Under the pieces are notes generated by a model. That model worked only from the letters and a program-made list of their open reading frames with translations. It did no database searches and was not told the DNA's origin. From the IMG/VR virus record IMGVR_UViG_3300032323_000746, positions 1 to 37,261 of that record: a stretch of DNA of 37,261 bases; one strand, written 5' to 3'. The stretch comes from a virus. Shown here in pieces: positions 1 to 6,536 of the stretch; within the stretch, counting starts at the first letter, position 1; each line of letters starts with the position of its first letter. The position numbers and the translations under genes were made by a program.

Positions 1-123
1 ATGGTGATCGACCAGCGCAATGCTGGGGCGAGTGTGACGCCAAGTGCTACTGCGACAAATGTCTATACGTTAGATCGGTGGTATGTACTTAATTCTGCGG
101 CTTCCAAATTTTCAGTTCAACAA
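1..123. repeat. Left copy of 123-bp terminal duplication
   Basis: These 123 bases are identical to 37139-37261. The repeat lies inside a protein-coding gene and joins the two halves in frame, so it looks like assembly overlap of a circular or circularly permuted molecule rather than a biological terminal repeat. A genuine short terminal repeat cannot be excluded from sequence alone. Confidence 0.95.
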
Positions 124-1011
124 AACGCTGGATCAGTTACGACTCCGGCGGGGTTTAGGAATTACCTTGGTATCACTTCTTTGGCTGCAACTTCTGTTGG
201 GAGTACGGATTATTATCAATTAGCGCAAAATATAGAAGGATTTAATACCGCTGATTTAGCGTGGGGTACAGCAAGTGCGGCCACCGTTACATTATCGTTT
301 TGGGTTCGTTCGTCGCTAACAGGTACATTTGGTGGGACAATTTTAAATTTTGGTGAAACCCGCTCTTATCCATATAGCTACACAATTTCTGCCGCAAACA
401 CATGGGAGCAAAAAAGCATAACCATCCCCGGAGATACTACGGGCACTTGGGTTGGCGCTACTAATGGTATAGGTGTTCAGGTTCGTTTTAGTTTGGGTAT
501 GGGGTCAACTTACACAACCACAGGTAACGCATGGGCGGCAGGTGTGTTTGGAGCGCCAACTGGGTCAACAAACGTCGTAGCAACCAACGGAGCCACCTTC
601 TACATCACCGGCGTACAACTCGAAAAAGGCAGCACAGCCACCAGCTTTGACTACAGGCCGTATAGTACGGAGTTGGCGTTGTGTCAGAGGTATTTGCCAG
701 CATTTAACAGTACAGGCTCTACGCAAACTTTTGGCATTGCGTACCTTTCAGCAACAACCAACGCAAATATAGTAATTCCATTTATGGTACAGCCAAGAGT
801 TGTTCCTAATGGAATTACAACAACCGCCGCATCTGGATTTGTTCTTAGCACTTCAGGATCATTTACGCCAAGCGCACTAGCCTTTAATACTGGATCGCTA
901 ATGTGTGGAACAGTTTCTGCAACCGTTAGCGGAGCAACGACAGGCAGTAGCGGAATAGTTTATGCAACTGGCTCTGGCTCACAAATTTTATTTACAGGAT
1001 GTGAACTATGA
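1..1011 (+). CDS. Tail fibre / receptor-binding protein, C-terminal part (gene wraps around)
   Basis: This is the 3' part of a gene whose true start is ATG at 37037. The ATG at base 1 is internal methionine 35, and the joined product is 370 aa. The protein is rich in Thr, Ser, Gly and Ala, as beta-structured fibres are. It carries the stretch FYITGVQLEKGSTAT followed by FDYRP near residues 200-220 of the visible part, typical of carbohydrate-binding-like domains at the ends of phage tail fibres. The upstream neighbours 34474-37030 are also fibre-like. Its stop overlaps the next ATG (ATGA). Role inferred: host recognition at the virion surface. No enzymatic motif is seen. Confidence 0.75.
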   Translation: MVIDQRNAGASVTPSATATNVYTLDRWYVLNSAASKFSVQQNAGSVTTPAGFRNYLGITSLAATSVGSTDYYQLAQNIEGFNTADLAWGTASAATVTLSFWVRSSLTGTFGGTILNFGETRSYPYSYTISAANTWEQKSITIPGDTTGTWVGATNGIGVQVRFSLGMGSTYTTTGNAWAAGVFGAPTGSTNVVATNGATFYITGVQLEKGSTATSFDYRPYSTELALCQRYLPAFNSTGSTQTFGIAYLSATTNANIVIPFMVQPRVVPNGITTTAASGFVLSTSGSFTPSALAFNTGSLMCGTVSATVSGATTGSSGIVYATGSGSQILFTGCEL

Positions 1012-1172
1012 CAACACCAAAATGGAAACTTTTGCCGTTGCAGCCAATGCAAACAACTCAAGTCGTATGGCGTGAATGGCCTGATGGCAAACAAGAAAGC
1101 TGCCTTGTAACAGCGCCTGAGTATTTAAAGTGGCTTGAAGAAGGAAACCAGCCGTTGCCTGCGGAGGAATAA
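1008..1172 (+). CDS. Small protein after tail fibre, possible fibre assembly helper
   Basis: A 54-residue ORF whose ATG overlaps the stop of the fibre gene (ATGA), so it is translationally coupled. It has many Trp, Pro and Glu residues (PKWKLLPLQP, then VVWREWPDGKQES, then YLKWLEEGNQP) and no membrane segment. Small ORFs directly after fibre genes are often fibre chaperones or attachment factors, and that is the only basis for the suggestion. I do not recognise the family. Its TAA stop is in the same frame as the next gene, which starts immediately after it. Confidence 0.6.
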   Translation: MTTPKWKLLPLQPMQTTQVVWREWPDGKQESCLVTAPEYLKWLEEGNQPLPAEE

Positions 1173-1889
1173 ATTGACCCGCTTACCCTATTAGCCGCTG
1201 CAAACGCCGCAGTTTCTGCCGTAAAGGCCGGCTGTAAACTTTATAAGGATATTAAGGGGGCAGCCGGCGAGGTCAAGGATGTACTGGATGATCTTAAGGC
1301 GCAGTATGACAAGGTAACAGGTGGGAACCCAACCCCAGCGCAGAAAGCGCAATACGTCGCTGAAGTACAGCGGGTGCAGGAGATTGCTAAGGCTGATCCG
1401 AATGATGTCTTCATTAAGATCGGCAATGATCTTGGTGTTCTGATGGATGAGTACGACAAGATTGGTAAGGTCTTTATCCAACAGGAAGCAGAAGCACAGC
1501 AGGTGTACACAGGTGCAGATTCAATTGGCAAGCGTGCTTTAGTACGCGTCATCATACGGTCAAGGTTGGACGCAATGCTTGCCGAACTCCGAGAAACCAT
1601 GGTTTACAGAGCGCCGCCTGAGTTGGGTGACCTGTGGAGTAAATACGAGAAGATGTGGCAGAAGATTGTTGTTGAGCAGGACGAGGCACATAAGCGTGAG
1701 ACAGCAAGGTTACAGATCGAAGCGGCGCAAAGACGCAGACGGATTAGAAAAAGGAAAGAAGAAGCGGTATGGGTTGGAGCAATCCTTTTCGTCGTGGCGT
1801 GGTTCGCAGGACTCCTAGTCCTCCTCCGCCTGAGTCAGACGTACCGTGGGCATTACTTGTCGCCGTGGTGGTCTTGTGTTTTGTGCTAG
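1173..1889 (+). CDS. Coiled-coil protein with C-terminal membrane segment, apparent ATT start
   Basis: The open frame runs without a stop from 1173 to 1889 (238 aa). The part before 1374 has no ATG, GTG or TTG yet reads as ordinary protein (DPLTLLAAANAAVSAVKAG, KLYKDIKGAAGEVKDVLDDL). A GGAGG at 1163-1167 lies 5 nt before ATT at 1173, so ATT initiation fits best. The alternatives are readthrough of the TAA at 1170-1172 or a GTG start at 1374 giving 171 aa. The middle is helical and charged, and the end has an Arg/Lys-rich stretch (RRRRIRKRKEE) before a hydrophobic segment (VWVGAILFVVAWFAGLLVLL). Inner-membrane anchoring is inferred. Environmental phages carry similar proteins next to lysis genes; function unknown. 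Confidence 0.65.
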   Translation: MDPLTLLAAANAAVSAVKAGCKLYKDIKGAAGEVKDVLDDLKAQYDKVTGGNPTPAQKAQYVAEVQRVQEIAKADPNDVFIKIGNDLGVLMDEYDKIGKVFIQQEAEAQQVYTGADSIGKRALVRVIIRSRLDAMLAELRETMVYRAPPELGDLWSKYEKMWQKIVVEQDEAHKRETARLQIEAAQRRRRIRKRKEEAVWVGAILFVVAWFAGLLVLLRLSQTYRGHYLSPWWSCVLC

Positions 1890-2020
1890 TGATTGCACTC
1901 CCAGTAATGGGGGTGATGTACATGGACATGAACAACGCGTTGTACCGGGCAGAACAAGAGACGCGCAAGATGAAAGAATTACGATTAAAAGTTCTACGGG
2001 AAATGAGGGGTGAAGAATGA
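1769..2020 (+). CDS. Small single-pass membrane protein near the lysis cassette
   Basis: An 83-residue ORF overlapping the last 121 nt of the preceding gene in another frame. It has a Pro-rich N-terminus (RRTPSPPPPESD), one strong membrane helix at about residues 27-50 (ALLVAVVVLCFVLVIALPVM) and a charged helical tail (EQETRKMKELRLKVLREM). Its stop overlaps the holin start by 4 nt (ATGA). The layout suggests a lysis-associated or membrane-anchoring role, but no family is recognised. Both overlapping frames encode a hydrophobic segment, so part of the hydrophobicity could be a frame artefact; the coupling to the holin supports this gene as real. Confidence 0.6.
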   Translation: MGWSNPFRRGVVRRTPSPPPPESDVPWALLVAVVVLCFVLVIALPVMGVMYMDMNNALYRAEQETRKMKELRLKVLREMRGEE

Positions 2021-2304
2021 ACGATGCAACTGACTGGATGACAACTAAGTGGCGTCCTATGATGGCGATCACTTACATGATTATCTGCCTGTGCGACTTT
2101 GTGATCTTCCCCATGCTCTGGACGGTAGTGCAGTTCTGGGAAACCGAAGCGGCTAATGATGCTTTCCGTGCGTGGACTTCATTGACCTTGCAATCTGGTG
2201 GCTTCATCCACATCACGTTCATGGCAATCCTTGGTATCTCTGCTTGGACGCGTGGTCAGGAGAAGATCGAGTCCATCAAAGCCGGGAAAGAAGACGATGC
2301 CTAA
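2017..2304 (+). CDS. Putative holin (3TM-holin-like)
   Basis: A 95-residue protein with two clear membrane helices, at about residues 15-40 (MMAITYMIICLCDFVIFPML) and 66-83 (GGFIHITFMAILGISAW), and a charged tail (EKIESIKAGKEDD). Size and layout resemble the 3TM holin family of gene-transfer agents and proteobacterial phages. A holin opens the inner membrane at a set time to release endolysin. It sits directly before the spanin pair and muramidase, and its stop overlaps the spanin start by 8 nt. Holin identity rests on topology plus context; I see no unique sequence motif. Confidence 0.7.
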   Translation: MNDATDWMTTKWRPMMAITYMIICLCDFVIFPMLWTVVQFWETEAANDAFRAWTSLTLQSGGFIHITFMAILGISAWTRGQEKIESIKAGKEDDA

Positions 2305-2809
2305 CCCTTATGTGATTGTTGGCGCGCTTGTTTTTGCTATCTGCTCGTACTTCTACGGGCATCATACAGGCGTCCAAGTCACTAAGGCGGCGTGGGAAGC
2401 AGAAAAGGCTGCAATGGCCATCGAAGCTGGCAGAGTGCTAGCAGCCGAACAGGCCAAGGTGGCGGAGTTTGAACACCTGCTGGCGAACACACAAAACAAA
2501 GTGGAGAAGGTTTATGTTGAAAAAGTTCGGACTGTGGAAGTGGAGCGTCAGCAGCTGGTTGATGTTGCTCGTACTGACGGGCTGTTCATCGACGCCGCGT
2601 GTCCAGACAATAGTAACGCCGTGCCCAGTGCTACCCCCAGTGCCAGCAGCGATCATGGAACCGCGAAAGCCCGACTTTCAGGAGAGGCTGCGGAAGCTCT
2701 TATCGCCATCGCAGCCGACGCCGACGAAATCACCCACCAACTAACTGCCTGTCAGGAGATACTGAGAAATGAAAGAGAACTTCGACGAAGCGCTCAAAGC
2801 GATCCTTAA
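2297..2809 (+). CDS. Rz: Inner-membrane spanin subunit (Rz-like)
   Basis: A 170-residue protein with an N-terminal signal-anchor helix (YVIVGALVFAICSYFYGHHTG) followed by a long Ala/Glu/Lys-rich coiled coil (residues about 30-90), as in i-spanins. It would span the periplasm and meet the outer-membrane lipoprotein encoded within it (2514-2744) to fuse the two membranes in the last step of lysis. The start at 2297 is the ATG overlapping the holin stop; upstream in-frame alternatives would add a non-hydrophobic Arg/Ser-rich leader and were not used. The end overlaps the endolysin start by 41 nt. Confidence 0.8.
   Translation: MPNPYVIVGALVFAICSYFYGHHTGVQVTKAAWEAEKAAMAIEAGRVLAAEQAKVAEFEHLLANTQNKVEKVYVEKVRTVEVERQQLVDVARTDGLFIDAACPDNSNAVPSATPSASSDHGTAKARLSGEAAEALIAIAADADEITHQLTACQEILRNERELRRSAQSDP
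2514..2744 (+). CDS. Rz1: Outer-membrane lipoprotein spanin (Rz1-like), embedded in Rz
   Basis: A 76-residue ORF lying wholly inside the i-spanin gene in another frame. It begins MLKKFGLWKW with a Shine-Dalgarno GGAGAAGG at 2503-2510. A hydrophobic core ends in the lipobox LVLTGC, placing the lipidated Cys at residue 24. The mature part of about 53 residues is short and Pro-rich (VTPCPVLPPVPAAI), as in other Rz1 proteins. The protein is exported, lipidated and held in the outer membrane, where it pairs with Rz. An upstream in-frame start at 2469 would add 15 residues but lacks a good ribosome site. The nesting is classical for lambdoid spanins. Confidence 0.85.
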   Translation: MLKKFGLWKWSVSSWLMLLVLTGCSSTPRVQTIVTPCPVLPPVPAAIMEPRKPDFQERLRKLLSPSQPTPTKSPTN

Positions 2810-3281
2810 ACATGAAGGCGGGTTTGTTAACCACCCCAAAGACCCAGGCGGCATGACCAACTTGGGCGTCACCAAGAAAGTGTGGGAAGAATGGGTCGGC
2901 AAAGCTGTTGGCGAAAAAGAGATGCGCGAATTGACCCCGGCTACAGTGGCGCCTATGTACAAGAAGAAGTACTGGGATGCGGTCAAGGCCGACGAGCTGC
3001 CAACGGGGCTGGACTATCTGATGTTCGACTTTGCGATCAACGCTGGCCCTGGCCGCGCCATCAAGACCATGCAGAAAGCGATCGGAACGACACCTGATGG
3101 CGCCATCGGCCCCAAGACGATGGCAGCGCTCAAAGCCGCCGATCAGAAGGACTTGATTGCTAAGTTCAGCATGGAGAAGGAGTTGTTCTATAAGGCGCTC
3201 CCGACGTTTGCAACCTTCGGCAAAGGCTGGATGCGCCGGGTAGCAGAGGCGCAATCACATGCGGTGACGATGCTGGCGTAA
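2769..3281 (+). CDS. Endolysin, GH108-type N-acetylmuramidase
   Basis: A 170-residue lytic enzyme. The N-terminus has the glycoside hydrolase 108 signature HEGGFVNHPKDPGGMTNLGV, with Glu16 as probable catalytic acid, and a C-terminal half resembling the PG_binding_3 domain (FDFAINAGPGRAIKTMQKAI, DGAIGPKTMAAL). It cleaves the glycan backbone of peptidoglycan. No signal peptide is visible, so release through the holin is expected. The start lies inside the Rz gene, giving the order holin-Rz/Rz1-endolysin rather than the lambda order holin-endolysin-Rz. Its 3' end overlaps a convergent minus-strand gene by 27 nt. Confidence 0.9.
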   Translation: MKENFDEALKAILKHEGGFVNHPKDPGGMTNLGVTKKVWEEWVGKAVGEKEMRELTPATVAPMYKKKYWDAVKADELPTGLDYLMFDFAINAGPGRAIKTMQKAIGTTPDGAIGPKTMAALKAADQKDLIAKFSMEKELFYKALPTFATFGKGWMRRVAEAQSHAVTMLA

Positions 3282-3443
3282 CTGCCGGCAGACCTCACGG
3301 TCGCGCGTTGACATGTCAGGCGCGATCTCAGCCACACCGCACTCAGCAGCGGTAGGCCGCCGTGGCTCTGGCACAAAGAACGCCAGAAAGCCCACGGTGG
3401 CAACCACGATGGCCGCGTAGTAGACGAGGACAAGCTCTTTCAT
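3255..3443 (-). CDS. Small membrane protein of unknown function
   Basis: A 62-residue ORF with an N-terminal hydrophobic segment (ELVLVYYAAIVVATVGFLAFF) and a charged tail with two Cys, ending in an Arg/His-rich stretch. Its ATG overlaps the stop of the upstream gene (ATGA), which supports it despite its size. It is the last gene of the leftward operon and its end overlaps the endolysin 3' end on the opposite strand. Function not recognised; a single-pass inner-membrane or secreted protein is inferred. Confidence 0.55.
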   Translation of the reverse strand: MKELVLVYYAAIVVATVGFLAFFVPEPRRPTAAECGVAEIAPDMSTRDREVCRQLRQHRHRM

Positions 3444-3622
3444 ATACTCAGCAGCCTGCCAAACAACTTCACTACAGGCGACTCCTGCTGTGGCTTAGAC
3501 CCCAGCATAATGTCCTGCACGAACCGCTCTTCCGGTGTGGAGACGCGCTGATAGAACTGCGGGATATAATGCGCGCCAATCTTAGGTGGTTCTTCTCTAA
3601 TAAAGTATCCATCACGTAACAT
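3440..3622 (-). CDS. Small protein of unknown function
   Basis: A 60-residue ORF (begins MLRDGYFIREEPPKI). I chose the ATG at 3622 because AGGAGG precedes it at suitable spacing, rather than the upstream start at 3661. No membrane segment or known motif is seen; the middle has PEERFVQDIMLG. It overlaps the genes on both sides (3612-3622 and 3440-3443), consistent with translational coupling in this compact leftward operon. Confidence 0.6.
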   Translation of the reverse strand: MLRDGYFIREEPPKIGAHYIPQFYQRVSTPEERFVQDIMLGSKPQQESPVVKLFGRLLSI

Positions 3623-3857
3623 CGTCTTTCCTCCTATCTTCATTTGCGCGGCGAGCGTCAACGCCTTTCTTTTTTATCAACGCTACCTCGTCATTAGTAT
3701 AAATCGATTTTCCCACCATAACGTTACCTGCAACCCACACCTCTGCTGAGTAGGCATTGTTCTTGCATGACGGGCACCTGCGTTGCCGCCGTACGCCGCC
3801 TGGCTGCTGCGTGGTGTTGACTACATGGGTCTTAGCGCCGCACTGCTGACATTTCAT
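3612..3857 (-). CDS. Zinc-ribbon protein
   Basis: An 81-residue protein with two Cys pairs, KCQQCGAKTHVVNT at residues 3-6 and RCPSCKNNAY at about 28-31. Together they form a zinc ribbon like the N-terminal part of NrdR or small Ogr/Delta-type phage regulators. The rest (VWVAGNVMVGKS, then a basic tail ARRANEDRRKDD) has no ATP-cone or other recognised domain. DNA binding or transcription control is the likely role by analogy only. Its ATG overlaps the upstream stop (ATGA). Confidence 0.7.
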   Translation of the reverse strand: MKCQQCGAKTHVVNTTQQPGGVRRQRRCPSCKNNAYSAEVWVAGNVMVGKSIYTNDEVALIKKKGVDARRANEDRRKDDVT

Positions 3858-4048
3858 GGCCGTACCGCCTTGGCCATCACTTCCAACCGCTCACGGGCGT
3901 CACGCAGGGCGCAGTAGCGCTGGTGCAGGCGCTGCAAGTGCGAGCTGCGGCGCTCGTTCAACGTCTCATGCGTCAGTAGCGCGAACACCTCTTCTTCAGA
4001 CAGCGACGCCAAGACATCATTCAGGGCGCGCCAGCTTTGCTTTTTCAT
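3854..4048 (-). CDS. Small helical protein of unknown function
   Basis: A 64-residue ORF, predicted mostly helical and charged (LASLSEEEVFALLTHETLNE, HQRYCALRDARERLEVM). AAGGA lies about 6 nt before the ATG. It overlaps both neighbours in the operon. No domain is recognised, and its composition would fit a small regulator or adaptor but does not prove one. Confidence 0.55.
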   Translation of the reverse strand: MKKQSWRALNDVLASLSEEEVFALLTHETLNERRSSHLQRLHQRYCALRDARERLEVMAKAVRP

Positions 4049-4190
4049 CTTCTATCCTTTGTTCAATTTCAGTCACCTTCTCGACAGCCCGCTCAAACGC
4101 CCGCGCCATCTGGTTTAGTTCTTTCTGGCGTATGCGCTCCTCTGCACGGGCGGCAGGCAGCTTCGCCTTCCAGTAATCAAGTCTTTTCAC
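4017..4190 (-). CDS. Small coiled-coil protein of unknown function
   Basis: A 57-residue ORF starting at GTG 4190 (MKRLDYWKAKLPAAR), chosen because GGAGG lies 9 nt upstream; the longer start at 4226 has no such site. The body is a continuous charged helix with heptad-like spacing (AFERAVEKVTEIEQRIEDEK). It overlaps the upstream gene by 14 nt and the downstream gene by 32 nt. No family recognised. Confidence 0.55.
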   Translation of the reverse strand: MKRLDYWKAKLPAARAEERIRQKELNQMARAFERAVEKVTEIEQRIEDEKAKLARPE

Positions 4191-4323
4191 GTTGTTCAGC
4201 CTCCAGCTCACGCAGATCGTTAGCAACGTCAGAGACGCCGTGCCAGTCGCTACGGGCGATCATGACATGCAGGTAGTCGATCAGAATCTCACGCTGCGTC
4301 TCATACTTGGTAAAGTCAGTCAT
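4177..4323 (-). CDS. Small protein of unknown function
   Basis: A 48-residue ORF read directly from the sequence (begins MTDFTKYETQREILIDYLHV, ends AEQREKT). AGGAGG lies 7 nt before the ATG, and the ATG overlaps the stop of the upstream secreted-protein gene (ATGA at 4320-4323). It is acidic and helical with no Cys and no membrane segment. Strong ribosome site plus coupling support a real gene; function unknown. Confidence 0.6.
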   Translation of the reverse strand: MTDFTKYETQREILIDYLHVMIARSDWHGVSDVANDLRELEAEQREKT

Positions 4324-4601
4324 TTTGTTGCCTCCTGTTTTGGTTTGGTAAATTTATCCAGTGCGATCACCCGCCGGCTGCCGTCAAGCATCTCAATGTG
4401 CGCAAAGCCTTGCATGGGCACCCAGCAGCCGTAGTAAGCGCGGTCTAGCCCGTCAATGTCAAACGCCATCTTCATGCCCAAACACCAGTTTGGCTTGGTC
4501 TGCGTCAAGACCGTGCGCACGTTGATGTCGTTGGTGTAAGTCAGATGGTCTGGCTCGGCGGCCATCGCCGACGCCGTCAATAATAAAAGTAGGTATCTCA
4601 T
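4320..4601 (-). CDS. Predicted secreted (periplasmic) protein
   Basis: A 93-residue protein with a short clear signal peptide (MRYLLLLLTASAMAAEP, cleavage probably after Ala15) and a mature part with two Cys (about residues 40 and 59) that could form a disulphide. GGAGG lies 7 nt before the ATG. No domain recognised. A phage-encoded periplasmic protein in an early operon could act in superinfection exclusion or envelope modification; this is speculation from location only. Confidence 0.6.
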   Translation of the reverse strand: MRYLLLLLTASAMAAEPDHLTYTNDINVRTVLTQTKPNWCLGMKMAFDIDGLDRAYYGCWVPMQGFAHIEMLDGSRRVIALDKFTKPKQEATK

Positions 4602-5935
4602 TTCAGTGCCTCCATCGCTATGTCGGAAATTGCTCGTTTGTCGTGCAGTGCTGCCCAGATCTTTTCGTCAACTGTCTTCTCGGTGAGTAGAATATAGACC
4701 CAGACATCTCGCACTTGACCGGAACGATGGAGCCTTCCGACAGTTTGTTCGTATAGTTCCAACGACCACGGCAGCGACAGAAAGACCATGTGAGCCCCTC
4801 CGTGTTGTAGATTAAGCCCATGTCCTGCGGACTTTGGATGCACAGCGAGAAGCTCGATTTGTCCGGCGTTCCATCGCTCGATGGCGTCGGTGTCGTCGAG
4901 GGTGGCAAGCTTCGGATAGCGGCGACGAAGTTCTGCCACCTCTTCCTGAAACTGGTAAACAATGAGCGTATTGGCATGTTGGTTCTCCTCCAGTAAGTCG
5001 TCCAATCGATCAAACTTGTGACTGCTAAACCACACCGCCGTCTTGCTGGAAGTGAACTGACCCGGCACGGCGGACGCAACACGGGTGCTGTCGTACACAA
5101 AGCCAGATGCCATCTGTTGCAACTTTGATGTAACAGCCGCCGCGTTCGCGGCCAGTATTTCGGCTGTTGGAAACTGCACCACAAAGTCTTTCTTCATCTT
5201 CTCGTAGGGCTTGCGGTCGTCCAGCTCACACCGCAGCTCGACCACATGGCAGGGCGGCAGCTTGTCTTTGTACTCGCCAGGCTCCAGCACGAACGTGGCT
5301 GGCTTGATGCGCTCCATGACCAACGACAGCGCGCCTGGGCGTGGCAGCCACTCGCCAAAGTCGCGGTTCATACATACAAAGTATTGCTGCAAGAACGCGC
5401 CCTTGGCACGGCCTAACAGTTTCTCATCGACGATCTTGCACTGGCCGAAGACGTCTTCCAGGCCGTTGCTGGTGAACGACCCCGTCAAACCCCAGCGTAT
5501 CTTGAACTGGTCGATGACCTTGTGCAGCGCCTTGAACCGTGTGCCGGACGGGTTCTTCAATTTGGTTAGCTCGTCGAACACGATCGCGTCAAAGTCAGAC
5601 AAGTCCTGTTCGGCTAACCACTGGATGTTGTCGTAGTTAGTGACCACTATCGCCACAAACGAGCGCAGTGCTGACGCACGGTCTTTAGGGCTGCCCACAG
5701 CCACGCGGTGATCCAACTCTGGCGCCCACTTCGGCACCTCGATCGGCCACACGTCCGTGCAGACACGCTTTGGCGCTAACACTAGGAAGCGTGACGCGTA
5801 GCCGTCCTTGACCATCGCCTGCATGGCCGTCAAGGTGATGGCCGTCTTGCCTGCACCTACGGGCGCTAAGATCATCGCCCGGTCACGCTCGTACAGGAAG
5901 TCGGCGGCTTCGTCTTGGTACGGTCTAAGCTGCAT
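4598..5935 (-). CDS. SNF2/DEAD-type superfamily 2 helicase
   Basis: A 445-residue ATP-dependent DNA translocase/helicase. Motif I is APVGAGKT (Lys at about residue 30), motif II is DELTK (about 120), and motif VI is QTVGRLHRSGQ (about 397-407), the arrangement of SNF2-like proteins. A Q-like N-terminus (LRPYQDEAADFL) precedes motif I. I chose ATG 5935, with AGAGG 5 nt upstream, over a TTG at 5962. It overlaps the upstream gene by 11 nt. Phages often pair this helicase type with the VRR-NUC nuclease, as here (6229-6501). It probably acts on replication or recombination intermediates. Confidence 0.9.
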   Translation of the reverse strand: MQLRPYQDEAADFLYERDRAMILAPVGAGKTAITLTAMQAMVKDGYASRFLVLAPKRVCTDVWPIEVPKWAPELDHRVAVGSPKDRASALRSFVAIVVTNYDNIQWLAEQDLSDFDAIVFDELTKLKNPSGTRFKALHKVIDQFKIRWGLTGSFTSNGLEDVFGQCKIVDEKLLGRAKGAFLQQYFVCMNRDFGEWLPRPGALSLVMERIKPATFVLEPGEYKDKLPPCHVVELRCELDDRKPYEKMKKDFVVQFPTAEILAANAAAVTSKLQQMASGFVYDSTRVASAVPGQFTSSKTAVWFSSHKFDRLDDLLEENQHANTLIVYQFQEEVAELRRRYPKLATLDDTDAIERWNAGQIELLAVHPKSAGHGLNLQHGGAHMVFLSLPWSLELYEQTVGRLHRSGQVRDVWVYILLTEKTVDEKIWAALHDKRAISDIAMEALK

Positions 5936-6251
5936 CGTTGCCTCTGGCAAGAATAGCGTCAATGATAGTTTGTACTCCCATTGATAGTGGTGGGTTTGTC
6001 TCTATAACATGGGTGCTGTGCCGGCAGTTCCGCGCAATCTTTAAAATTGCCTCGCGTTCTGCTGCTGCAATCGAATGTTCGTACGCCGTCCAATGGTCTT
6101 TCGTCCACGTACGGTTGCGCTCTGCTGCCAACAGCTTGCTTAGTTCGTCAACGGTTAGCGTCACCATGTCGTTATGCACGGGGTCGACCTTGTCTTTGTC
6201 AGCAACTTCGCGCACCATGCGCAGGATGTCATCTCGCTCTAATCCACTCAT
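5925..6251 (-). CDS. Protein of unknown function between nuclease and helicase
   Basis: A 108-residue ORF beginning MSGLERDDILRMVREV at ATG 6251, with GAAGGAG at about 7 nt upstream; a TTG at 6254 is the less likely start. It is charged and helical (LTVDELSKLLAAERNRTW, HSIAAAEREAILKIARNC). Similar small proteins in phage early regions lie next to nucleases, but I cannot name a family with certainty. It overlaps the nuclease gene by 23 nt and the helicase by 11 nt, so it is co-translated with both. Confidence 0.65.
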   Translation of the reverse strand: MSGLERDDILRMVREVADKDKVDPVHNDMVTLTVDELSKLLAAERNRTWTKDHWTAYEHSIAAAEREAILKIARNCRHSTHVIETNPPLSMGVQTIIDAILARGNDAA

Positions 6252-6501
6252 CAATCATCTCCTTCGACCATAAACAAACGTAGTTCTGTCGCAGCGCAAT
6301 AACGTCGTCAGCAAATCGTTTCTGTAGTTCGGACAGTCGACCACCTTTGGTTTTCAATTCGACAAACCACGTTGATCCATCAGGCATACAAGCGATGCGG
6401 TCACTCACGCCGCGCTGGTTGACTGACCTGAACTTGTAGGTCTTGCCGCCAGAGCGCTCGACCGTCCATACAAAGTAGTTCTCGATTTCTTTTTCTAACA
6501 T
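6229..6501 (-). CDS. VRR-NUC domain nuclease
   Basis: A 90-residue stand-alone VRR-NUC protein (PD-(D/E)XK superfamily). It has GVSDR at residues 31-35, the catalytic FVELK (Glu48, Lys50) and a conserved LSELQ (Gln60). Stand-alone members in phages cut branched DNA and often sit with an SNF2 helicase. The ATG at 6519 lies inside the promoter spacer and cannot be on a transcript from that promoter, so I chose ATG 6501, which falls about 7 nt after the -10 box and would be a leaderless start. No ribosome site is seen before either ATG. Confidence 0.85.
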   Translation of the reverse strand: MLEKEIENYFVWTVERSGGKTYKFRSVNQRGVSDRIACMPDGSTWFVELKTKGGRLSELQKRFADDVIALRQNYVCLWSKEMIDEWIRAR

Positions 6502-6507
6502 GTCCGA

Positions 6508-6536
6508 AATATAAGGCATCAAAAAGTATTTGACAA
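6508..6536 (-). promoter_or_regulatory. Leftward early promoter
   Basis: On the minus strand, TTGTCA (6536-6531) and TATATT (6513-6508) are separated by 17 nt. Transcription would begin near 6501, the A of the nuclease ATG. The -35 is the reverse complement of five bases of the rightward promoter's -35. Confidence 0.65.

Noticed and set aside
2730-3254. Minus-strand ORF (174 aa) opposite the endolysin
   Set aside because: The plus-strand GH108 gene is clear; the mirror frame has no motif.
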